The notes: a model not told the origin generated them from the letters alone. 37,220 bases of DNA from Candidatus Cloacimonadota bacterium (GCA_034722995.1 JAYEOL010000015.1:1-37220); one strand, 5' to 3'. Counted from the first letter of the stretch, positions 7,955-15,886 are shown. Made by a program: numbers and translations.

Positions 7955-8416
7955 TCATAAATTCAGGTTTTCTATAAACTTCTTTGCATTTTCCAAATGC
8001 GTCCCAACCCAGTAGACCTTTCCACAAAGTAAACATTGAAAAAATCTATCTTGATTTTGATATACATATTCCGGCACAATATCTTTCACATATTCCTTTT
8101 CAATTTCAGTAGTTTTTCTATTACATATTGGACATCTTGTAAACATTTTGTCTGTTGATAGTCTTACTTCATTATTTAGCTCAAGCAATTGGTCTTTCAG
8201 ATTATCTTTTTTTATGAAAATTATCTTTATTGGGTGCCTTCTTTTTCTAAAAGTATGATTTCTTGTAATTAGGATTCTCTTATCTTTATTTGCAATACTG
8301 AGTAAAGTTGCATTGCTGATTTTGTTTTTGTAGAATGTATCATATCCCAAAACTCGAAGCCATTTGGCTAATTTTCCAAGCATCTTATCAACTGCAAAGC
8401 AAGGACTATTTTTCAT
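7955..8416 (-). CDS. Mut7-C RNase-fold domain protein with zinc ribbon
   Basis: The 153-residue protein matches the Mut7-C family. An N-terminal PIN-like part begins CFAVDKMLGKLAKWLRVLGYD (positions 6-26), with the acidic residue expected of a nuclease, and RILITRNHTF follows at about 48-57. The C-terminal zinc ribbon has two CxxC pairs (CPICN near 97, CLLCGKVYW near 130). Family members are predicted RNases, but the substrate is unknown. It is separated from neighbours by a repeat on one side and the rpmE promoter on the other, so it may be its own unit. Confidence 0.85.
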   Translation of the reverse strand: MKNSPCFAVDKMLGKLAKWLRVLGYDTFYKNKISNATLLSIANKDKRILITRNHTFRKRRHPIKIIFIKKDNLKDQLLELNNEVRLSTDKMFTRCPICNRKTTEIEKEYVKDIVPEYVYQNQDRFFQCLLCGKVYWVGTHLENAKKFIENLNL

Positions 8417-8432
8417 ATAGAAAACCTATATT

Positions 8433-8532
8433 AAATGTCAAATATCAAAAGCCAAAATTCAAATGGTTTGTATCTTTGAAATTTTGTCATTTGGATTTTA
8501 CTTGAACTTTGGATTTTGTAATTTGACATTTT
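8433..8532. repeat. Long imperfect inverted repeat (AAATGTCAAAT termini)
   Basis: The left arm 8433-8464 begins AAATGTCAAATATCAAAAGC and the right arm 8500-8532 reads as its imperfect reverse complement (AAATGTCAAATTACAAAATC), with roughly 80 percent match over 32 bases around a 35-base centre. It fills the gap between the Mut7-C and TIGR04076 genes and looks like a small non-coding repeat element rather than a terminator. Confidence 0.65.
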
Positions 8533-8538
8533 TTTCTT

Positions 8539-8829
8539 CTATTCAATTTTGGTTATTTCAAAAGTTACAGTTCCGCCACCAGTGAAAGCTACCGGGTCTA
8601 AACATTGAACATAAGCTTTATCTCTATCATTTCCTTTTCCAGCTAATCCCCAGACATTTGAGTCAGACACTTTAAGCGCATTGTAATGTGGAAGCAAAGA
8701 AGCCAGAGAGTGCATACAAATCGGTATTTTCGTAACCAACCGATAACCATCTTCCAGCTTAAATGTATCCCCAATTTTATAAACAGGGCAGTTGCCTTTA
8801 ATTTCTTTGACTTTAATAATAAGATCCAT
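8539..8829 (-). CDS. TIGR04076 family protein
   Basis: A 96-residue protein matching the small TIGR04076 family, with GNCPVYKIGDTF near the start, CMHSLASLLPHYNAL in the middle and VQCLDPVAFTGGGTVTFEI at the end. Three conserved cysteines (in GNCP, ICMH, QCLD) suggest metal or redox chemistry, but no function is known. GGAG sits seven bases before the ATG. It is the last gene in the minus-strand run that includes the lipid cluster, 79 bases after the ARMT1-like gene. Confidence 0.82.
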   Translation of the reverse strand: MDLIIKVKEIKGNCPVYKIGDTFKLEDGYRLVTKIPICMHSLASLLPHYNALKVSDSNVWGLAGKGNDRDKAYVQCLDPVAFTGGGTVTFEITKIE

Positions 8830-8873
8830 TTTTTTACTCCGGACTAATTTTTAATTGCTTGGATTCACAACAG

Positions 8874-8909
8874 AAACCCGACTCGAGCAAACTTGCCCGA
8901 CTCGGGTTT
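8874..8909. repeat. Palindromic repeat (AAACCCGACTCG family), copy 1
   Basis: Arms 8874-8891 and 8892-8909 are near-complementary (AAACCCGACTCGAGCAAA against its partner, three mismatches). It abuts the stop codon of the ARMT1-like gene, so it may also act as a terminator, although no T-run follows. A second copy is at 19231-19266. Confidence 0.65.
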
Positions 8910-9751
8910 TATTTAATCCCTTCCAAAATGATATCGCCTACAGACACATTCAAATCCCTGGCAATAACAGGGCATTTTGCCTTTAGTAGGAAAAATATGT
9001 TCTTCTTTTCATCAGATAAAGCTTCATAATTTCCCTGACCTTTACTGATTATAAAATTAGAATTTTCATATATTTTTAAAAACTCATTACTACAGGTGTT
9101 TAATACAAGACCTGGCGCATCAGTGCCAGAAGAAACAATAGTTGCGATCTTATCTATTCCAGAATCAATTGCATCTTGATATGTTACATCATTTATCACA
9201 GGGACTTCTCTAACAACATAGATTGTCGGCTTTTTCAATTGCTCTATCAGTATTTTATCAAATACACTTTCTCCAGCATTATCTCCAATGTATAGAACTT
9301 TGTCTGCTTTTTGTATATTATATTTGAATTGTTCATAATCATAGATAGCAAACTCCATTTTGAAAACCTCATTTAATTCCTTTTCAATTTCACAATCAGG
9401 ATTAATAGCAAGATCTATTACATTTCCCGCAATTGCAGCTTTTACTGCGGTCATCAAAGGGTCAACAGATTTATAAATCTTTTTTTTGATATTAGGATAT
9501 AATCGGAGTGCTTCTTTAATATTCTTTTGTTTTAAATTTTTGTAAGGGTCAGATTTTCCCGTAAGCACACGAATCTTTCCGTAAATTATTTTCCCAAATT
9601 CTGGAGGCGTGCTTTCTATGGGCATTTGATTAATTAATAATCCAATTTCACTTAATAACCTTTTTGTTTCTGAGTCGTTAATATTAGTAATCCTTGCAGC
9701 TCTAAGTGCTTGTTGAAAAAAACAAGGGATGCACTCAAGGTATGTTTTCAT
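8909..9751 (-). CDS. ARMT1-like / DUF89 metal-dependent phosphatase
   Basis: The 280-residue protein belongs to the DUF89 (ARMT1-like) family, whose characterised members are metal-dependent damage-control phosphatases acting on sugar phosphates or other phosphometabolites. Signatures are an N-terminal ECIPCFFQQALRAA (CxxC at 7-10), YIGDNAGESVFDKILIEQL (DNAGE, metal site, about 155-173), SSGTDAPGL (about 208) and SKGQGNYEAL (about 237). It follows the CpsB-like gene by 91 bases, in the same direction as the lipid genes. Whether it serves lipid synthesis, for instance by removing wrong phosphates, is unknown. Confidence 0.85.
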   Translation of the reverse strand: MKTYLECIPCFFQQALRAARITNINDSETKRLLSEIGLLINQMPIESTPPEFGKIIYGKIRVLTGKSDPYKNLKQKNIKEALRLYPNIKKKIYKSVDPLMTAVKAAIAGNVIDLAINPDCEIEKELNEVFKMEFAIYDYEQFKYNIQKADKVLYIGDNAGESVFDKILIEQLKKPTIYVVREVPVINDVTYQDAIDSGIDKIATIVSSGTDAPGLVLNTCSNEFLKIYENSNFIISKGQGNYEALSDEKKNIFFLLKAKCPVIARDLNVSVGDIILEGIK

Positions 9752-9774
9752 GATTTTTTATAACTACAAACTTC

Positions 9775-9815
9775 CGTTCCCAATCCCTAATTCAATTGGG
9801 GAGGGCTTGGGAACG
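9775..9815. repeat. Palindromic intergenic repeat (TTGGGAACGAG family), copy 2
   Basis: Arms CGTTCCCAA (9775-9783) and TTGGGAACG (9807-9815) are perfectly complementary, with an inner CCCTAATTCAATTGGGGAGG adding more pairing. It lies between the CpsB-like and ARMT1-like genes. Copy 1 is at 2168-2197. Confidence 0.72.
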
Positions 9816-9842
9816 AGAGATAAGGTTATTACGAAGTAGAAT

Positions 9843-10637
9843 TTAAATCCTGAGGAACTCTCTTACCTTTTCAATCAACGATCTTTTCCATTTCCCTTCT
9901 TCAAAATATCCTTCAACCATACTTTCAACAGGTTCATTATGAATAACTCTTCCTGGATTCTCTTCTAAAAGCAGTTTGGCTAAGTCTTCTGTATAATTTT
10001 CTGATAAGTATTCATAGGCTTCTTTTAGCATAATTGGTCGTTTATTTATATGATGGACATCAGATGCGATAAAGTGTACACACCCCGTTTGTAAAATCCT
10101 ATAGGCAAGTTTTTGAACATTCGCACCATAATCACCCAAAAAGCTTCCGCTATTTAACTGTATAAGAATTCCGCTGTTGGCAATATTAATCAGACGATTG
10201 AAATCGTTTAAAAATGGTGTAAAGCGTTCAGCATGAGCGAGAATTGGAACATATCCTGCTACCTGAAATTGATATAATGTCTCTTCAAAATTGTCAGGAA
10301 ATCTTTGTAAGTCCGATTCTATCAAAATATAATTACTTCCAGCCAAGTTCAACTCTTCTTGTTTTGTTTTCTCAATAATATTTGGTTCGTAATAAAGCTC
10401 TGCGCCTTTGTATACTTTGATTGGTAACTTGTTTGCAATTATTTCTGATTTTAGTTTTTCTATTTTTTCATCTATGATTTTTTTAGTATTATTATAAACG
10501 CCAGTGATTATATGAGGAGTGGCAATTACTTCAGTAACCTTATTATTTATTAGTTCACGAATTATTGCTAAACTTTCCTCAATATTTTTAGCGCCGTCGT
10601 CTATACCTGGTAAGATATGAGTATGTATATCTATCAA
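9843..10637 (-). CDS. CpsB/YwqE-type PHP-fold tyrosine phosphatase
   Basis: The 264-residue PHP-fold protein starts MIDIHTHILPGIDDGAKN, the signature of CpsB/CapC/YwqE manganese-dependent protein-tyrosine phosphatases that regulate capsule and exopolysaccharide export. Further metal ligands are in VIATPHI (about 39-45), HAERF (about 135) and ASDVHH (about 195). The start codon is TTG at 10637-10635: AAGGAG eight bases upstream lies inside the final codons of the GGGP synthase gene, whose stop is only two bases away, so translation is coupled. That linkage ties this phosphatase to the lipid genes more closely than chance neighbours. Capsule regulation is the family role; a lipid-related substrate is speculation. 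Confidence 0.85.
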   Translation of the reverse strand: MIDIHTHILPGIDDGAKNIEESLAIIRELINNKVTEVIATPHIITGVYNNTKKIIDEKIEKLKSEIIANKLPIKVYKGAELYYEPNIIEKTKQEELNLAGSNYILIESDLQRFPDNFEETLYQFQVAGYVPILAHAERFTPFLNDFNRLINIANSGILIQLNSGSFLGDYGANVQKLAYRILQTGCVHFIASDVHHINKRPIMLKEAYEYLSENYTEDLAKLLLEENPGRVIHNEPVESMVEGYFEEGKWKRSLIEKVREFLRI

Positions 10638-10639
10638 TT

Positions 10640-11395
10640 TTATTTCTCCTTATGGATTGCGTTGACAAATTTTTTGATTAAATCTTTGTCATTATTATCT
10701 TCTATTGCGGAACCGATAACAACAAAATCTGCACCAGCCTTCACTTTTTCTTTTGCTTGCTCTGGTGTTTTTATTCCTCCGCCAACAATCAGAGGTATAT
10801 TGATATTATTTTTTACATTTCTTATCATTTCAGTGGGGACAGATATTTTTGCCCCACTACCTGCATCCATAAATACTAATTTCATACCCAAATACTGAGC
10901 TGCTAAAGCATGTGCAATGCCGATATCATATTTATTTCTGGGGATAGGAACACTGTTGCTCATATATTGTACAGAAGTCAGAGAGCCTGATTCAATGAGC
11001 ATATAACCAGTAGGAATTGTTTCAATTCCTAATTTTTTTATCAAGGGGGCAGCCTTTACCTGGTCCCCTATTAATAGTTGTGGGTTTCTGCTACTTACCA
11101 TACTCATAAACAGAATTGCATCAGCGTAGGAGGAGCACACATTGAAAATTCCTGGAAATATTATAATTGGCATTTTTACGGCTTGTTTGATAGATTTTAT
11201 AGTAGGGTCAAAATTGTCTTCAAGCATAATACTACCGCCTACCAGAATGGCATCTACACCGAAAGAGGCACATTTCACTGCTAATTCTACCACTTTTTCT
11301 GGTTCCTGTTTGTCAGGGTCTATTAAACATAAAAAGCCAGCTCCTTTGGTATTGATAGTTTTTAGCAAAAAATCATAAACTGTTTCGTTATTCAT
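10640..11395 (-). CDS. Geranylgeranylglyceryl phosphate synthase family protein (GGGPS, group II-like)
   Basis: This 251-residue TIM-barrel protein matches the GGGPS/PcrB family, which joins a prenyl diphosphate to sn-glycerol-1-phosphate, the first committed step of archaeal membrane lipids. Visible features are FLCLIDPDK (Mg/diphosphate end), AILVGGSIM, the FPGIFN and TGYMLIESGS loops, MDAGSGAK, and the glycerol-phosphate cage IVGGGIKTPEQA and VVIGSAIED. The length is nearer bacterial/archaeal group II GGGPS than the about 230-residue PcrB of Bacillus, which makes heptaprenyl products. ATG 11395 is chosen because AAGGAG stands eight bases before it; a further in-frame ATG at 11419 lacks one. 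It sits between a UbiA prenyltransferase and a PHP phosphatase. Chain length is inferred from context. Confidence 0.9.
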   Translation of the reverse strand: MNNETVYDFLLKTINTKGAGFLCLIDPDKQEPEKVVELAVKCASFGVDAILVGGSIMLEDNFDPTIKSIKQAVKMPIIIFPGIFNVCSSYADAILFMSMVSSRNPQLLIGDQVKAAPLIKKLGIETIPTGYMLIESGSLTSVQYMSNSVPIPRNKYDIGIAHALAAQYLGMKLVFMDAGSGAKISVPTEMIRNVKNNINIPLIVGGGIKTPEQAKEKVKAGADFVVIGSAIEDNNDKDLIKKFVNAIHKEK

Positions 11396-11403
11396 TTGAA
11401 AAC

Positions 11404-11500
11404 TCCTTGCTTCGCCCAACTGCCAAGCCTTGGCGGGCAGGCCGCAGCCTGTCCACGCTCCGTCGCTCCCTGATTAAATCGGGATGGAAAGCGGGGAGAT
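11404..11500. repeat. GC-rich hairpin-forming intergenic element in the lipid operon
   Basis: In a window that is about one third G+C, this stretch is clearly GC-rich. It holds nested hairpins such as GCCAAGCCTTGGC (about 11423-11435) and CCCTGATTAAATCGGGA (about 11469-11485). It lies between the UbiA and GGGPS genes, just upstream of the GGGPS ribosome binding site, and would be present in the cotranscript. Confidence 0.6.
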
Positions 11501-11506
11501 ACTAAG

Positions 11507-12334
11507 TCATTGTCCAACCCAAAGTAAAGCTAAGCATAGCAGCATATCTATTTTCATAAGCTTTTCGGAAGTTCCTGCAACTTTTTTACTCATCTTCAAA
11601 AATAGAATTAATAAATTTACCAGAAGATAAGCATCGCACAAAACAATTATCAGAATAAAAATAGGGAGTCCATAAAACTTATGAAATCCCAGCACTGTCA
11701 AGATAGTAAGAAATACCCATGATAGAAATAACAAGACAAGCGTGATATTCTCACCATATATAATGGGAACAGTTTGAGCGCCAATCTTCTTATCTCCTTC
11801 AATATCTTCTAAATCCTTTACCAGTTCTCTTATTATGGTATATAAAAATGCACAGCCAAACACGAAGAACGAATTCCCAACATTATTGTTTGCAAAACCA
11901 CCATAGATGAATGTTGAACCAGTAACAAATGCAACCAGAATATTTCCGAGGAATTCCAGCTTCTTTCCTCTATAAGCATAAAGATAAAGTAAAAATGAGT
12001 TACCAATCGCAAGCAAAATTATCCAAGAGTTTTTAATGCAGATACTGATAACAATTCCACCAGCAAATAACAAAAAAGCATATCGTTTGGCATTTAAAGG
12101 TGAAATTATACCACTGGGAATTGGCCTTTCTGGTCTGTTGATTTTGTCAATATCTCTATCAAAAAAATCATTTATCACATATCCACCACTGGCAATCAGA
12201 GCAGCCGACAGTGAAGCTAAATACGGAATAAATTGATGTATGCCTTTAAACCAGAAAGCACCAAAAAGAACAGAAAGGATAACAAAGAGAAAATTGAAAG
12301 GACGAACAATTTTAATATATGAAACGAATTTCAT
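11507..12334 (-). CDS. UbiA-family prenyltransferase, probable digeranylgeranylglyceryl phosphate synthase
   Basis: This 275-residue polytopic membrane protein has about eight hydrophobic helices. It has both aspartate-rich motifs of UbiA enzymes: NDFFDRDIDKINRPERPIPS (55-74) and KDLEDIEGDKKIGAQT (about 173-188). The N-terminus YIKIVRPFNFLF is typical of the branch that adds the second geranylgeranyl group to geranylgeranylglyceryl phosphate in archaea. Its place between a GGPP-type synthase and a GGGP synthase supports that role over quinone or chlorophyll prenylation. ATG 12334 gives the family-like N-terminus; an in-frame ATG at 12352 would have GGAGG directly touching it, too close to serve. 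Acts in the inner membrane. Confidence 0.83.
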   Translation of the reverse strand: MKFVSYIKIVRPFNFLFVILSVLFGAFWFKGIHQFIPYLASLSAALIASGGYVINDFFDRDIDKINRPERPIPSGIISPLNAKRYAFLLFAGGIVISICIKNSWIILLAIGNSFLLYLYAYRGKKLEFLGNILVAFVTGSTFIYGGFANNNVGNSFFVFGCAFLYTIIRELVKDLEDIEGDKKIGAQTVPIIYGENITLVLLFLSWVFLTILTVLGFHKFYGLPIFILIIVLCDAYLLVNLLILFLKMSKKVAGTSEKLMKIDMLLCLALLWVGQ

Positions 12335-12352
12335 TAGACCCGTTCTCTCCAT

Positions 12353-12467
12353 CCTCCGAAGTAGAGAACTTCTACGGAGGACGGGCGTAGTCCCGATTTA
12401 ACCGGGACGAAGGGTGAAAATTAGTCCCGACTGGTCGGGAGTAATTTGTAGTTGCAACGAAGTTGCA
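12353..12467. repeat. Cluster of four hairpins between prenyl synthase and UbiA genes
   Basis: Four inverted repeats follow one another: 12353-12380 (CCTCCGAAG ... CTACGGAGG), 12390-12408 (GTCCCG/CGGGAC), 12425-12440 (TCCCGAC/GTCGGGA) and 12453-12467 (TGCAAC/GTTGCA around GAA). The last ends one base short of the prenyl synthase stop codon. The first belongs to a family also seen at 19305-19360, 27378-27425 and 35197-35246. In the transcript these could slow RNases or attenuate transcription. Confidence 0.65.
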
Positions 12468-13391
12468 TTACGGTACTCTATCTCTTATTGTTTCCAGAAA
12501 TTCCATAAGTACCTGATTGTTTGGCATATATTTGATAATATTATGAGCGTCGTGGATAAGTTTCAGAGCTTGTTTCTTAGATTCTTCAATACCAAGTAAG
12601 ACCGGGTATGTAACCCTTTCATTTCGCTGGTCTTCACCGGATTCTTTTCCCAGCAATTCATCTGCACCAACCTCATCCAGAATATCATCAATTACTTGAT
12701 AAGCAAGTCCAATATTTAATGCAAAATCACTAAGAGCATTAGTAACTTGCTTGGTAGCATTAGCCATCACACAAGCCATCTGCTCGGCACCCTGGAGCAA
12801 TGCGCCTGTTTTTTTTAAATGAATATCTCTAAGCACATGAAGTTTAACTCTTTTCTGCGCAGATGTCAAATCTACTACCTGACCACCTATCATACCACGA
12901 GTAGAAGCAGCATCAAGTAGTATTTCTAAGCATTGCAAAGCTTTCTTGTGATTGTTGAGTTTTAGTATGGTCTCAAACGCTTTTGTAATCAGAGCATCTC
13001 CAGTTAGTATTGCTATAGCATTACCGAATTTTTTGTGACAACTGGATTTTCCGCGCCGTTTATCAGCATTATCAATAAATGGAAGGTCATCATGGATTAA
13101 TGATGCGGTATGAAGCATTTCAATGGCAGCCGCAAGAGGAAGCAATTTCTGGAGCGCTTTACTAGTATGGCGGTTGACTAACATCTCATAAGTAGCTATT
13201 AAGAGAATAGACCGAAGTCGTTTACCGCCTACAAAAATAGAATACCTCATCGCCTTATGAATTTTCTGTGGATATGTATCTGCAGATGTAAGGTACTTAT
13301 CAAGAGCCTTATTTATAATTTTTCTTCTGCCTTCAAAATATCTTTCTAATAACAATCTTCCTCCTGTATTTTGCCCGAATTTTTTGAGCAA
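12468..13391 (-). CDS. Polyprenyl synthetase, probable geranylgeranyl diphosphate synthase
   Basis: The 307-residue trans-prenyl synthase has a first aspartate-rich motif HDDLPFIDNADKRRG (100-114; the two-residue insertion is typical of bacterial short-chain enzymes) and a second, DDILDEVG (235-242). GGKRLR (55-60), the GQVVDL segment (170-175) and KTG (194-196) are also present. Five residues before the first motif is A96 (HTASLIHDD). Farnesyl synthases usually carry a bulky aromatic there, whereas a small residue lets the chain grow to C20, so GGPP is the likely product. It is the first gene of the lipid cluster; TTGACA at 13439-13434 marks a plausible promoter although its -10 box is weak. 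It would feed the GGGP synthase and UbiA enzymes downstream, and possibly quinone or carotenoid paths elsewhere. Confidence 0.88.
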   Translation of the reverse strand: MLKKFGQNTGGRLLLERYFEGRRKIINKALDKYLTSADTYPQKIHKAMRYSIFVGGKRLRSILLIATYEMLVNRHTSKALQKLLPLAAAIEMLHTASLIHDDLPFIDNADKRRGKSSCHKKFGNAIAILTGDALITKAFETILKLNNHKKALQCLEILLDAASTRGMIGGQVVDLTSAQKRVKLHVLRDIHLKKTGALLQGAEQMACVMANATKQVTNALSDFALNIGLAYQVIDDILDEVGADELLGKESGEDQRNERVTYPVLLGIEESKKQALKLIHDAHNIIKYMPNNQVLMEFLETIRDRVP

Positions 13392-13504
13392 TTAACATTT
13401 TCTTTTAGTAAAAAGAAAAATGTTGTGCTTTGTTGTCAATATTTTGAGCCTAAAATTTCTTCTGGTATGAAAATATAATATTTCAAAATTATTTTATTTA
13501 TGTT

Positions 13505-15886
13505 TTACAATAGCGATACAGGATCCATATCAATCTGCATCTTTATGTAACTTGGTATTTTTATATTTTGCTGAAACCAACCAATAAACTTGTAAACTGC
13601 ATTTCTATCTTTTGCTTTAATCACAATATGATAGCGATATTGTTTGCGAATTTTACTTAATGGCGCCGCAACTGGACCTAGAATAATTATATTTTCAGAT
13701 TTTTCAAATTGTTTAAGTTTTCCTCTAATCTTAAATACGATCTCTTTTAATTTGTCTTTGTCCCCCAAAGTAAAAAGCAATCTAACTAATTTTGTATATG
13801 GTGGATAATGAAGTTTTTTTCGTAGTCCAAGTTCATGTTCGGTAAATTCTATAAAATTCTGTTTTTGTGCAAGTTGTATGCTATAATGTTTAGGATTGTA
13901 GGTTTGCACTATGACTTCGCCTTTTTTTTCACTTCTGCCTGTGCGTCCTGCTACTTGTGTAATATGCTGGAAGTTTCTTTCAGCAGCACGAAAATCAGGT
14001 AGATTAAGATTTACATCAGCGGAAATAATGCCAACTAAAGTTACATTTGGGAAATCCAGCCCTTTTATTATCATTTGTGTTCCAAGCAAAATATCAATAT
14101 AACCATTTCTTACTTTATTAAATACCTTTTGATAGACCTGTTTTCCTCTGGTTGTATCTGTATCCATACGGGCAATTCGTGCTGTAGGAAAAAGAAACTC
14201 CAGATTTTTTTCTATCTTCTCGGTTCCCGGAGAGCCAAAGTTAAATATGTATCCTTCACATTCTGGACACTTTTTCGGCAAAGCTTGATTATATCCACAA
14301 TAATGGCAAACCATACGATTGTTATACGAATGATATGTGAGGCTGATGTTACAATCTTTGCATTGAAAAACTTTCCCACATTTTACACATTGGACATAAG
14401 ATGCATAGCCTCTCCTGTTTTGAAAAAGAATTATCTGCTCTTTTTTTATTAATCGGTCTTCTATTTTGTCTTTAAGAAGTTGTGATAAAATTTCAGTATG
14501 ATCCTTTTCTTGTCGCATATCAACGATAGTGAGTTCGGGCAGAATTTGATTTTGTACTCTTTCTTTCATTTCCAACAGCTGATATTTGTTTTGACTTGCG
14601 TTATAGTATGATTCCAAAGAAGGAGTGGCACTTCCTAAAACTACGACGGCATTATTTAATTTTCCTCGCAATACAGCCATATCTCTGCCATTATAAAGAG
14701 GATTCCTTTCAGTTTGCTTGTAAGTGTTTTCGTGCTCTTCATCCACGATTATCAAACCAATATTTTTAAGTGGCGCAAAAATAGCACTACGAACACCAAT
14801 TACGACTTTCTTTTTACTTCTATTAATTTCATTCCAGGAATAAAGTCGTTCTCTATCACTGAGTTTGCTGTGGATAACCGCAATATCATCTCCAAAATGG
14901 GCGTAAAATCTTTCAACAGTTTGTGGAGTTAAGGAAATTTCTGGAATGAGCAGAATCGCAGTCTTCCCTTTTGCCAGCACTTTTTTCATTACTCTGATAT
15001 AAACCTCTGTCTTTCCACTTGATGTAACCCCGTGGAGTAAGAAAGTTTGAAATTTTTTTAAAGAGATTGCTTTTTGAATTTCTGAAACGATACTATCTTG
15101 CTCACCCGTAAGTTCAAATTGTGGGGGAGAAAATTTGTTGATACTTTCAAAAATGTCAGGATAAACTTCTTTTTTGACAAGATTGACCAGTCCCTTCTCT
15201 CTCAACTTATTAATAATACTATAAGAGAATTTTTTAGCAATCTCGGAAACAGAGATTGTCCTTTCCTCACTTTTTAGAAATTCATAAAGCTCTCTTTGTT
15301 TAGAGGTTAGATCTGTGGTTGCTTTTTTCTCAGTTAATGTTAGACAATTAACTATTTTCTTTTCAATTTTTCTTTTGTAACTTCTTTCAATTTCAATAAT
15401 GTTTTTCTTTTCCATCTCTAACAAAGTCTTAAATAGCGAGGGAATTTTTTGTTGAGATAAGACTTGTATATTAACTGGTTGCCCAGATTTTTTCAAAAAA
15501 TCAATTATTTTTTTGTATTGCAGGTTAGTAAAATTTTCATTTTTTAGACTAATTTTCTGAATTGTATTCACATTAAGTCCTGCTGGAAGCATAGCTTTTA
15601 GCACTAAACCAATTGGACAGAAATAATATTTAGAGATCCACTTAGCAAGTTGGAATAGTTCATCCGTCAGCTGACGGGTTGGCTTTTCATCAATAATCTC
15701 TTTTATTTCTTTTACCTTTTCTGGTTCAAAATCAATCTTTTCAGGAAATCCAATTATGATACCAGTTTGCAGTCTGTAATTAAAATCTATTAGAACTCTC
15801 TGCCCAATTTGTGGATGAAGTTTTTCTTCAACCTTATAGGTAAAGGTATTTGGGTTATTTATTGGGATTGCGATTTCTAAATACAT
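13505..15886 (-). CDS. priA: Primosomal protein N' (PriA replication restart helicase)
   Basis: A 793-residue superfamily 2 helicase that reloads the replisome at stalled forks. The N-terminal 3'-end-binding domain (about 1-100) begins MYLEIAIPI. The helicase core shows Walker A GVTSSGKTE (about 284-292), IPEISLTPQ, the VDEEHE Walker B box (about 380), LGSATPSLES, and TDTTRGK and QVAGRTGR in the second lobe. A zinc-binding insertion with eight cysteines spans about 495-545 (CVKCGKVFQCKDC, CHYCGY, CPEC). Length and motifs are complete. It follows the barrel-like gene by 113 bases and has no strong ribosome binding site. Confidence 0.96.
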   Translation of the reverse strand: MYLEIAIPINNPNTFTYKVEEKLHPQIGQRVLIDFNYRLQTGIIIGFPEKIDFEPEKVKEIKEIIDEKPTRQLTDELFQLAKWISKYYFCPIGLVLKAMLPAGLNVNTIQKISLKNENFTNLQYKKIIDFLKKSGQPVNIQVLSQQKIPSLFKTLLEMEKKNIIEIERSYKRKIEKKIVNCLTLTEKKATTDLTSKQRELYEFLKSEERTISVSEIAKKFSYSIINKLREKGLVNLVKKEVYPDIFESINKFSPPQFELTGEQDSIVSEIQKAISLKKFQTFLLHGVTSSGKTEVYIRVMKKVLAKGKTAILLIPEISLTPQTVERFYAHFGDDIAVIHSKLSDRERLYSWNEINRSKKKVVIGVRSAIFAPLKNIGLIIVDEEHENTYKQTERNPLYNGRDMAVLRGKLNNAVVVLGSATPSLESYYNASQNKYQLLEMKERVQNQILPELTIVDMRQEKDHTEILSQLLKDKIEDRLIKKEQIILFQNRRGYASYVQCVKCGKVFQCKDCNISLTYHSYNNRMVCHYCGYNQALPKKCPECEGYIFNFGSPGTEKIEKNLEFLFPTARIARMDTDTTRGKQVYQKVFNKVRNGYIDILLGTQMIIKGLDFPNVTLVGIISADVNLNLPDFRAAERNFQHITQVAGRTGRSEKKGEVIVQTYNPKHYSIQLAQKQNFIEFTEHELGLRKKLHYPPYTKLVRLLFTLGDKDKLKEIVFKIRGKLKQFEKSENIIILGPVAAPLSKIRKQYRYHIVIKAKDRNAVYKFIGWFQQNIKIPSYIKMQIDMDPVSLL

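Noticed and set aside
14075-14452. 125-residue plus-strand open frame opposite priA
   Set aside because: It runs antisense to the conserved zinc-binding and helicase region of PriA; its cysteines are mirror-frame artefacts.
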